NCBI RefSeq assembly: GCF_023101345.1
Contig: NZ_CP095848.1
Span: 4,304,001-4,368,000 of the forward strand
Reading direction: 5' to 3'
From: Hymenobacter sublimis
GTDB taxonomy: Bacteria > Bacteroidota > Bacteroidia > Cytophagales > Hymenobacteraceae
DNA: 64,000 bases
In this document: positions 15,590 to 22,718 of the stretch, in pieces
How the letters are laid out: each line of letters opens with the position of its first letter
Position numbering within the stretch: the first letter of the stretch is position 1
The notes under the pieces: model-generated
Seen by the model: the letters and a program-made list of their open reading frames with translations, nothing else
What the model was told of the DNA's origin: nothing
The model's database searches: none
Position numbers and translations under genes: made by a program

Positions 15590-17383
15590 TCACTTCACTA
15601 CCAACTCCTTCCGAACTTCTTCTTTTTGCTTCTCTGACAGCACGCGGTAGACGTAGCGGCCCGGAACCAGGCGCAAGGATAAAACGTCGTCTGACGGGCG
15701 CAATTCGTGGGTATAGATGGGTGCTATGTCCTCCCGCACGGCCAGTTCCGACTGCAGGTAGAGTTGTACCATGCGGCGGCCCGTAGCGGCGGTAGGTTGG
15801 TAGGCACTAACATTCAGAGAAACCAGTTGGGCGTCAGTGGCATCGGAGTAGGGAAGGGGCAGCCGGTTTAGGTCGAGGTTGTTGCGCACTACCAGATTGT
15901 TTTCAGGGTAGGGCGAGCGGCGCTGGCCGTTGCGAAGCTGGTATACCACTTCGGCCTTGCCTGAGGGTGTAGCCGCCAGGCCACTGCGAGCTTCGTTGCC
16001 CAGGCGCGCTTGATTGATGCTGAGAACGGGCCAGCCGGTGAGGTCAACTAAGTGCTGGGCCATCCATTTTGCCTGGGGCCTGCCAGGCATAGTCAGGAGG
16101 TTGACGTGGGCCCCGCCCCCGTACACCAGTACCCGGGCCTGGGGGTCGTGGCGCAGGGCCTTGTGCAGGTTCGTGGCCTGGGCTAACTCCCGTTCTGTTT
16201 GGCCCTGTCCCACTTCGTAGGACACCAGGGTAAAGCCCAGCCGCCGGGCCGTGCGCACCAGGTTGGCAAACGTGGCTTCGCGCGTGTAGAAACCGGCTTT
16301 CAAGGGTAACGGATTCAGGGCGCTGCTCGCGGAGTCTTCGAGCGTTTCTAGGGCCAGGTACCGAAACCCCTGCTGATACAAGCCGGGTAGCAGCGCCGCC
16401 GCCAGCGCCCGGTGCCTGCCGTATGTGTGCGACTCATTCAGCAACACAGCTCGCACACCGGCTGATTGGCGCAGGATTTCGGGTACTGCTTCCAGGCTGA
16501 CTAGCGTGTCGGTCGGCGTGGGGTTTGGCCGGCGTGGGGTACCCGTGGTTGACGTGGTAGTCGGAAGGCGCACTACCTCCGGGCCCTGACGCTGAAAATA
16601 CACTACCGAATCAGTGTTGCCAGCCATGGCGTGGTACTGCTGCAGCATTTGCCACAGTATTCCATCACTACTGGGGTCCTGGGCAGTAGCAGGGGCGTGG
16701 CGGCTCTGGGCCAGGGCAGACAGCGGAGCCAGATAATCACCGTTGGGACGACTCAGAAAGGCCTCGTTGGCCAGCCGTACCGGCGACACCGTGCGCGGCC
16801 ACCGACCTTGCTGCACTGAGGGAAACGTGAACGTGACAAATTCCGCATCCATGTCAACGCCACGGTCCCGCACGGAGGTAGCGGCGCGCGAGCTGGCTTC
16901 ATCAGTAGCAATGAGATAGAGCCAACCTTGCTGGTCGGGTAGGGGCGCGGCATATTCCATTAGCAAATCGGGGCCAGCCGTACCCGTGTGCTGGTAGCGT
17001 CCGACGCCGTTTTCCTGGAACCCCAGGGCCCGCCAGTTAGGATTGCCGGTTATGCGCAGGCCGCGCAGCCGGTACGTGGGCGCTAGGTTTGTTTGACCAG
17101 TAAACAGCAGCGCCGACTGGCGGCGCGAGAAGCCGAGCTGTTTTAGCCGCGCTTTCGTCACCTCATCTGGCTTGTTGTGAGGCTGTAGATTTATATCATA
17201 GTCGCCGTTGAGCAACAGGCTGGTATTGAGCTGGCGGTTATAAACGGTCGTCGTCATGGTTTGCTGCTGCTCATTGGCCTGGGTAAGTGGGTGCGGCGCG
17301 GCGCAGGCACTGAGGGCGGCTACACCCACGATAGATAAGCGGGTTACAGCAGAATAAGCGCGGCTAGGATGCGTGGCTGACAT
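15590..17383 (-). CDS. TIKI/TraB/EreA-like lipoprotein
   Basis: A 597-residue lipoprotein; the signal peptide ends with a lipobox (ALSAC, C27). Residues 30-300 have no recognisable family but include several predicted beta segments and an acidic TPTDTLVSL linker. Around residue 314 the segment VLLNESHTYGRHR followed by YQQGFRYLALETLED matches the pattern of the TIKI/TraB/EreA/ChaN superfamily, in which a GExH-like motif coordinates metal; here it reads NESH. The second diagnostic site VLVYGGGAHVNLL is near residue 422. Members are metal-dependent hydrolases or heme-binding proteins; the actual substrate here is open. A C-terminal beta region follows. It is monocistronic and leaves a 364-base gap before lspA in which I see no gene. 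Superfamily call moderate. Confidence 0.65.
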   Translation of the reverse strand: MSATHPSRAYSAVTRLSIVGVAALSACAAPHPLTQANEQQQTMTTTVYNRQLNTSLLLNGDYDINLQPHNKPDEVTKARLKQLGFSRRQSALLFTGQTNLAPTYRLRGLRITGNPNWRALGFQENGVGRYQHTGTAGPDLLMEYAAPLPDQQGWLYLIATDEASSRAATSVRDRGVDMDAEFVTFTFPSVQQGRWPRTVSPVRLANEAFLSRPNGDYLAPLSALAQSRHAPATAQDPSSDGILWQMLQQYHAMAGNTDSVVYFQRQGPEVVRLPTTTSTTGTPRRPNPTPTDTLVSLEAVPEILRQSAGVRAVLLNESHTYGRHRALAAALLPGLYQQGFRYLALETLEDSASSALNPLPLKAGFYTREATFANLVRTARRLGFTLVSYEVGQGQTERELAQATNLHKALRHDPQARVLVYGGGAHVNLLTMPGRPQAKWMAQHLVDLTGWPVLSINQARLGNEARSGLAATPSGKAEVVYQLRNGQRRSPYPENNLVVRNNLDLNRLPLPYSDATDAQLVSLNVSAYQPTAATGRRMVQLYLQSELAVREDIAPIYTHELRPSDDVLSLRLVPGRYVYRVLSEKQKEEVRKELVVK

Positions 17384-17747
17384 AGGAATAGGGTTTAAGT
17401 AGGAAGGTTAGAAATGTATAACTAAATATCTAGTTTCAATGACTTACTCCCGCTATGTAGCAGGTTGCAAGAGCAAATCAGGAAGAATTGAGCCACTACA
17501 GCGGCCGCTTAATTAGGAATTGATTGCAGTTGTAAGCTGCACGGGTAGGCTGCGCGCAGCTGGCCGCCCAGAAAAATCAGGAGCGGTACGTCTGCCTTTT
17601 CAAGGGGCGTTTGGCATAACGTCGTACAAATCTCCTAAAATCGGGTTTAAATCGGCACAAAAGCCCTTTCAGATATATACCGGCGGCAAGAAGGATGCAG
17701 TAGGCTCCTACGCCAGAAAGTCAAAAATTCTGCGTCACTTTGTACTT

Positions 17748-18407
17748 ATGAAGTATTGGAAATACTACCTCGTGGCCTTGCTGGTCATCGTCATTGATCA
17801 GCTCTCGAAATGGGCGGTGCACCGCTATATGCCCATGGGCATGCCCGGCGAAGTTCCCGTGTTCGGCGACTGGTTTAAGCTGCACTACACCCTGAACCCT
17901 GGCATGGCCTTCGGGGTGGAACTGCCGGCGCCCTACGGCAAGGTTATTCTCACACTGTTTCGCTTGGTAGCCGTTACGGGTATTAGTTACTACATCTACC
18001 GCCTTTGGAAGCAGCACGCCCCCAGCGGCCTGCTCATCTGCATTGCCATGATTCTGGGCGGGGCCATTGGCAACCTGGTCGATTCCATCTTCTACGGCGT
18101 CCTCTACAACAACGCGCCCTTCAATGCGCCTACCCCCTGGCTGCACGGCCAAGTTATTGACATGCTGTTTGTGGACTTCCCGGACGGGTTTTTTCCGGCT
18201 TCCTGGCCTTTTGTGGGCGGAGAAATTATCCCTGACTTTCCCATCTTCAATATTGCCGACTCTTGCATTTTCATTGGGGTCGTGCTGATTCTTATCTTCC
18301 AAAACCGCTTCTACAGCCAGCACCTAGAGGAAGCCCACCCCGTAGCCGCCAATGACGCCACCGCGGCCCAGGCCCGCCGCGACGCCGAAGCCTCGGAAGC
18401 TGTGTAA
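17748..18407 (+). CDS. lspA: Lipoprotein signal peptidase (signal peptidase II)
   Basis: A 219-residue inner-membrane aspartyl protease that cleaves the signal peptide of lipidated pre-lipoproteins at the lipobox Cys, acting after Lgt. ATG 17748 starts MKYWKYYLVALLVIVIDQLSKWAV; the frame is open upstream but without a likely start. D16 is the conserved IDQLSKW aspartate, and the catalytic pair is D112 (GGAIGNLVDS) and D171 (FNIADS), both intact. Four hydrophobic helices are visible. A hydrophilic 35-residue tail (AHPVAANDATAAQARRDA) exceeds the usual length. It is transcribed alone and ended by the hairpin at 18428-18462. Many lipoprotein substrates are encoded in this window. Confidence 0.95.
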   Translation: MKYWKYYLVALLVIVIDQLSKWAVHRYMPMGMPGEVPVFGDWFKLHYTLNPGMAFGVELPAPYGKVILTLFRLVAVTGISYYIYRLWKQHAPSGLLICIAMILGGAIGNLVDSIFYGVLYNNAPFNAPTPWLHGQVIDMLFVDFPDGFFPASWPFVGGEIIPDFPIFNIADSCIFIGVVLILIFQNRFYSQHLEEAHPVAANDATAAQARRDAEASEAV

Positions 18408-18427
18408 AAGGTAGTACTCATAAGCAG

Positions 18428-18462
18428 AAAAGGCCCGCTGGAGCAATTCCAGCGGGCCTTTT
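18428..18462 (+). terminator. Terminator of lspA
   Basis: A perfect 15-bp stem (18428-18442, 18448-18462) with GCAAT loop and T-run, 20 bases after the stop codon. Confidence 0.9.
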
Positions 18463-18474
18463 TATGTGCTGCGT

Positions 18475-18553
18475 TGTCATTCCGAACGAAGTGAGGAATC
18501 TGGGGTAATCCTCTGTAGTTCGACTCAGATTCCTCGCTTCGTTCGGAATGACA
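18475..18553. repeat. GTCAT-family inverted repeat
   Basis: Arms of 28 bp (18475-18502, 18526-18553) with one mismatch, starting TGTCATTCCGAA and ending TTCGGAATGACA. It lies between convergent lspA and the aldo/keto reductase gene. Confidence 0.9.
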
Positions 18554-18559
18554 CCGTGT

Positions 18560-19546
18560 TTACCAAACCTGATGCACCAGCGGCTTGATGCGCTGCTCAT
18601 AAATGGCGCGTACGGCTTGCATTTGCTCGGCGGTGAGGGCGGGTAGTTCAGCGGCTTGTAGGTTTGAGGTGAGCTGGTCGGGGCGGGAAGCGCCGGGAAT
18701 CACGCAGCTAACTTCGTCAAACATAAGCACCCAGCGCAGGGCAATGGGAGCAAGGTTGGGCTGATTGGGAAACACCTTTTTCAGCTCCTCTACCGCAGCT
18801 AGGCCCGTTTCGTAATCTACGCCGGAGAAGGTTTCGCCCTTGTCGAAAGCGGCCCCGTCGCGGTTGAACTGGCGGTGGTCGTCGGGGGAGAAGGTGGTGT
18901 GGGGCGAGAATTTGCCGGTGAGCAGGCCGCTGGCCAGCGGTACGCGCACAATCAGGCCCACATCGTGGCGCTTCGCTTCCTGAAACAGCAACTCCGCCGG
19001 GCGCTGCCGAAACATGTTGAAGATAAGCTGAATGGTAGTGACACTGGGGAAGGTGAGGGCCTTAAGGCCTTCTTCCACCTTTTCCACGCTCACGCCCAGG
19101 TTCAGAATCTTGCCTTCTTCCTTGAGCCGGTCAAATAGCTCGAAGATTTCGGGACGGTAGTACACCTCCGTAGGCGGGCAGTGCAACTGAATCAGGTCCA
19201 GGGTTTCGAGCTGCATGTTGCGCAGGCTGGCCTCTACGAACTTCCGCAGGGCTTCTGGCTGGTAGGCTTCGTTGGTGTGGGGCTGGAGTTGCCGACCACA
19301 CTTGGTGGCCACATACACCCGCTCGGAGCGGCTACGTACCAGCCGGCCCACGGCTTTTTCGCTTTCCCCGTCGCCGTACACGTCGGCGGTGTCAATGAAG
19401 TTGATGCCGGAGTCGACGGCGGCGTTGAGGATGGAATCGGCAGTTTCGTGGCTAAACGGGTCGCCCCACTTGCCGCCTACTTGCCAAGTGCCAAGGCTGA
19501 TTTCAGAAACATTAAAGCCGGTTTTACCAAGTTTGCGGTACTGCAT
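18560..19546 (-). CDS. Aldo/keto reductase
   Basis: A 328-residue NADPH-dependent oxidoreductase of the AKR barrel fold, probably reducing small carbonyls; the substrate is open. The catalytic tetrad is complete: D52 and Y57 in FIDTADVYG, K82 in YVATKCG, and H122 in LIQLHCP. The NADPH-binding C-terminal region contains VIPGASRPDQLTSNL, as in the IolS/YajO-type AKRs. Start at the ATG complementary to 19544-19546, agreeing with the family start MQYRKLGKTGFNVSEISLGTW. It is flanked by GTCAT-type hairpins on both sides. No operon partner. Confidence 0.93.
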   Translation of the reverse strand: MQYRKLGKTGFNVSEISLGTWQVGGKWGDPFSHETADSILNAAVDSGINFIDTADVYGDGESEKAVGRLVRSRSERVYVATKCGRQLQPHTNEAYQPEALRKFVEASLRNMQLETLDLIQLHCPPTEVYYRPEIFELFDRLKEEGKILNLGVSVEKVEEGLKALTFPSVTTIQLIFNMFRQRPAELLFQEAKRHDVGLIVRVPLASGLLTGKFSPHTTFSPDDHRQFNRDGAAFDKGETFSGVDYETGLAAVEELKKVFPNQPNLAPIALRWVLMFDEVSCVIPGASRPDQLTSNLQAAELPALTAEQMQAVRAIYEQRIKPLVHQVW

Positions 19547-19592
19547 GAGGTAGGAAAGTAGGTTGAATGGTGTTGAACTGAGCCTGCTAAGC

Positions 19593-19670
19593 TGTCATTC
19601 CGAGCAGGGCGAGGAATCTGAGTAAGTTTTTGGAGGGTAACCCAAATTCCTCACGCTGCTGGGAATGACA
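19593..19670. repeat. GTCAT-family inverted repeat
   Basis: TGTCATTCCGAGCAGGGCGA (19593 onward) pairs imperfectly with the 25-base right arm ending GGGAATGACA (19670). It lies between the divergent aldo/keto reductase and ABC genes. Confidence 0.85.
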
Positions 19671-19752
19671 ACTTTTGTGTACGCCAAATGCGCCAGGCAA
19701 GCTACTGCCGGCCTGCCTATCTTTACTTTTTTCCGCCTTGCCTCTGCCCGCC

Positions 19753-21774
19753 GTGTCCCAGCCCATCCTCTCCGTCCGCAACCTGACCATCGATTTCCAG
19801 AGCCACCGGGGCAACACGCGGGCCGTACAGAATATTTCCTTCGACTTGCGGCGGGGCGAAACGCTGGCCATTGTGGGTGAGTCGGGCTCAGGCAAGTCGG
19901 TAACGTCGTTGGCCCTGATGGGGCTGATTCCGCTGCCGCCCGGCCAGATTGTGTCCGGGCAGGCGCGGTTTCAGTCGGAGGCGCTAGGGGAGGTTGACCT
20001 GCTCCAACTCACCGACCAGCAGCTGCGGCAGGTGCGGGGCAACGACATCAGCATGATTTTTCAGGAGCCGATGACGTCCCTGAACCCGGTGTACACCTGC
20101 GGCAGCCAGGTAGTGGAAGCCCTACGCCTGCACACCCCGCTTACGGAAAAGGAAGTGCAAGCCCGCACCGTGGAGCTGTTCACCATGGCCCAGCTGCCCC
20201 GCCCCGAGAAAATCTTCACCAGCTACCCCCACGAAATCAGCGGGGGCCAGAAGCAGCGCGTGATGATTGCCATGGCCATGGCCTGCAACCCGGCCATCCT
20301 CATTGCCGACGAGCCCACCACGGCCCTCGACGTCACGGTGCAAGCCCGCATGCTCCGCCTTATCGACGACCTGCGCCGCCAGCACCATACCGCCGTCATC
20401 TTCATTACCCACGACCTAGGAGTAGTAGCCGAAATAGCCGACCGTATTTTGGTCATGTACCGGGGCCGGGTAGTAGAGCAGGGCTCAGTTCTCGACATCT
20501 TCACCAACCCCCAGCACCCGTACACCAAGGGTCTGCTGGCCTGCCGGCCAAAACTTTCTGTTGGCCAGAAAAAATTGCCCGTGGTAGCTGATTTCATGCG
20601 TGAAACAGCCGATGGAAACTTTATTGTCACTGAAAATGACCCTGCGCAACTGCTTACTAATGAAATTGGTGGCCTCCAAGAGCTAAACTCTCAAAACAAC
20701 TCTGAAACCACCAAAACGTTCCCCGTGGAACATTCTGTTTCACGCCCTTCGGAACCACAATTTGGTCTGGATGCTGCCCCCGGCCTGGAATCTGGCCAGC
20801 CGTTGCCGCTAGAAGCAAGTGGTCCTACGAATTCCCCGCAGGGGTTCGTAGGACCACTCTCGTTGAACGAAGGCAGCCCAGCCATCAGCAACCTCAGCAA
20901 CGAGAGTGGTTCGACCAACCCTGCGGGAATTGGTCGGACCACCGCCGATGGACCTTTACTAAGCGTGAAAGAATTGAACGTGCATTTCCCCATTCGTAAA
21001 GGCTTCTTCAACCGGAAGAAGGAGTATGTGCGGGCCGTGGACGGGGTAAGCTTCGACATTTATCCTGGCGAAACGGTGGGGTTGGTGGGGGAGTCGGGCT
21101 GCGGCAAAACCACGCTGGGCCGAACCTTGCTGCGGCTAGTGGAGCCCACCTCGGGTAGTATCCTGTTCGAAGGGGTAGACCTGGCCACGCTGCCCGCTGA
21201 GGAGCTGCGCCGCAAGCGCCGGGAGTTTCAGATGGTGTTCCAGGACCCCTACGCCGCCCTAAATCCTATGATGACCGTGGGTGAGGCCATCCTGGAGCCC
21301 ATGCGCGTGCACCACGTAGGCGGCACCCGCCAGCAGCAGAAGGACCAGGTGCTGGAGCTACTGCGCACCGTGGGGCTGAAGGAGGAGCACTACCAGCGCT
21401 ACCCTCACGAGTTCAGCGGGGGGCAGCGCCAGCGCATCTGCATTGCCCGGGCCCTGGCCCTGCAGCCCAAGTGCATCATCTGCGACGAGTCCGTATCGGC
21501 CCTCGACGTGTCGGTGCAGGCCCAGGTGCTCAACCTGCTCAATGACCTCAAGCGCGAGTTTGGCATCACCTACCTTTTCATTACCCACGACCTGTCGGTG
21601 GCCCGCTTCATGAGCGACCGGCTGCTGGTCATGCGCCAGGGGCAGATTGTGGAAAGCGGCCCTGCCGCCGAGCTGTACGCCAACCCCCAGCACGAGTACA
21701 CCCGGCAGCTGCTGGCCGCCATTCCCAAAGACGAGCCCGCCGACATCCGCGCCGCCGTAGCCAGCCGGGCCTAG
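19753..21774 (+). CDS. Fused two-ATPase ABC transporter protein (Dpp/Opp/GsiA type)
   Basis: A 673-residue cytoplasmic protein, with two ABC ATPase domains in one chain, as in the oligopeptide/dipeptide/glutathione importer ATPases (YejF, GsiA). GTG 19753 is taken as start because the preceding residues look like untranslated leader. Domain 1: Walker A GESGSGKS, signature SGGQKQRV, Walker B ILIADEPTTALD. Domain 2: GESGCGKT, SGGQRQRI, CIICDESVSALD, where DEP is replaced by DES. Each half ends with the oligopeptide-type C-terminal segment (NPQHPYTKGLLACRP and NPQHEYTRQLLAAIP). The linker at bases 20818-20942 contains two palindromes that are translated in frame. No permease or binding-protein genes are adjacent, so it is an orphan subunit pair; the substrate is unknown. 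Confidence 0.93.
   Translation: MSQPILSVRNLTIDFQSHRGNTRAVQNISFDLRRGETLAIVGESGSGKSVTSLALMGLIPLPPGQIVSGQARFQSEALGEVDLLQLTDQQLRQVRGNDISMIFQEPMTSLNPVYTCGSQVVEALRLHTPLTEKEVQARTVELFTMAQLPRPEKIFTSYPHEISGGQKQRVMIAMAMACNPAILIADEPTTALDVTVQARMLRLIDDLRRQHHTAVIFITHDLGVVAEIADRILVMYRGRVVEQGSVLDIFTNPQHPYTKGLLACRPKLSVGQKKLPVVADFMRETADGNFIVTENDPAQLLTNEIGGLQELNSQNNSETTKTFPVEHSVSRPSEPQFGLDAAPGLESGQPLPLEASGPTNSPQGFVGPLSLNEGSPAISNLSNESGSTNPAGIGRTTADGPLLSVKELNVHFPIRKGFFNRKKEYVRAVDGVSFDIYPGETVGLVGESGCGKTTLGRTLLRLVEPTSGSILFEGVDLATLPAEELRRKRREFQMVFQDPYAALNPMMTVGEAILEPMRVHHVGGTRQQQKDQVLELLRTVGLKEEHYQRYPHEFSGGQRQRICIARALALQPKCIICDESVSALDVSVQAQVLNLLNDLKREFGITYLFITHDLSVARFMSDRLLVMRQGQIVESGPAAELYANPQHEYTRQLLAAIPKDEPADIRAAVASRA
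20818..20942. repeat. Palindrome doublet inside the ABC gene linker
   Basis: Two hairpins in the coding sequence: 14-bp perfect arms (20818-20831 and 20845-20858) and 13-bp arms with one mismatch (20906-20918 and 20930-20942). Between them CTCTCGTTG and CAACGAGAG form a further outer pairing. The insertion maintains the reading frame. Confidence 0.8.
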
Positions 21775-21798
21775 GAGGGAAGTACGCATCTTTAGGGC

Positions 21799-22545
21799 AT
21801 GCACATTCTCTACCCTTCATTGCCCTATGAACCCCGGACGGTTGATCCGCTTTGGGAGCCTGAGTATACCTGGGCATCGGCAGCTGGTTTTACTGTTGGG
21901 CTGTTTGATTTAGAAACGGCTCGGGTATGGCCTCGTACTCCGACAACCCCGGCCTTATACCGCGGCTGGATGTTGACAGGTCCGGAATACGAGCTACTGG
22001 AGCAACTGGCTCCGCTGCTTAGTGGCATCGAGTCCTACCTATCCGCGCATCTTGCCTCGGGCTGGTACGCGGCAATTCGGGAGTACACCTTCGCCAGCAC
22101 GTTTCAGCCCGCCGGTCAGTTGCCCGACTTCTTTGCAGGCCAACGCTATTTCGTGAAAGGACTCGTAAAGTCGTTTGGGCCTAACTCCACGGTAGCTTCG
22201 GCAGCGGAGTGGCAGGAGCTGCTGCGTAAACATGGGATTCCGAACAATGAATTGCTGTTCGTGCGGCAGTATATGGAGCTCCAGCCCGACTCCGAGCGTC
22301 GCTACTTCGTGGTGGCTGGTACTGCGTATGGCGCGGGAGGTACACCGCTACCTAATCAGCTGCGGCCGGCACTTTTTCAGTTGCGCCCTCGTTTGTTCTA
22401 TAGTTTGGATGTAGCCCTTACCGCGGCTGGACATCCCATCATCGTGGAGGTAGGCGACGGACAAGTGTCCGACCTGAAAGAATGGAATGTGGCCGATTTT
22501 GGCCGTACGGTACTGGGTGCCCTAGCCGCCGCAACCCAAGCTTAA
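21799..22545 (+). CDS. ATP-grasp protein (DUF4343-like)
   Basis: A 248-residue soluble protein. The segment RYFVKGLVKSFGPNSTVAS with FVRQYMELQPDSERRYFVVAGTAYG and DVALTAAGHPIIVEVGDGQVSDLKEW has the layout of a short ATP-grasp enzyme: a lysine-bearing strand, a metal-binding Arg/Glu strand and a final acidic strand with the EVGDGQ motif. ATP-grasp proteins join carboxylates to amines or thiols using ATP. The substrate is unknown. It starts 24 bases after the ABC gene stop on the same strand, so a common transcript is possible. N-terminal 60 residues are less conserved (EPEYTWASAAGFTVGLFDLET). Family call is moderate to good. Confidence 0.7.
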   Translation: MHILYPSLPYEPRTVDPLWEPEYTWASAAGFTVGLFDLETARVWPRTPTTPALYRGWMLTGPEYELLEQLAPLLSGIESYLSAHLASGWYAAIREYTFASTFQPAGQLPDFFAGQRYFVKGLVKSFGPNSTVASAAEWQELLRKHGIPNNELLFVRQYMELQPDSERRYFVVAGTAYGAGGTPLPNQLRPALFQLRPRLFYSLDVALTAAGHPIIVEVGDGQVSDLKEWNVADFGRTVLGALAAATQA

Positions 22546-22718
22546 CCTCCCTTTTTCGACTAGGAATAGTTATTCCCCGATATATTCCGTATCATCTTTT
22601 CGAAGCCCGATTCCGGGCTGGATTACTTTACCCGGGAAACCTCGTAGTACTACCAGTTTCCCACTCATTCAACCCCGCCGCCTGCGAAAAAGACAACCAC
22701 TGGCGGCCCCTTTTCTAC

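Noticed and set aside
20718..20731. A parS-like word GTTCCCCGTGGAAC inside the ABC gene
   Set aside because: It lacks the CACGTG centre required in parS and lies in coding sequence; chance resemblance is more likely.
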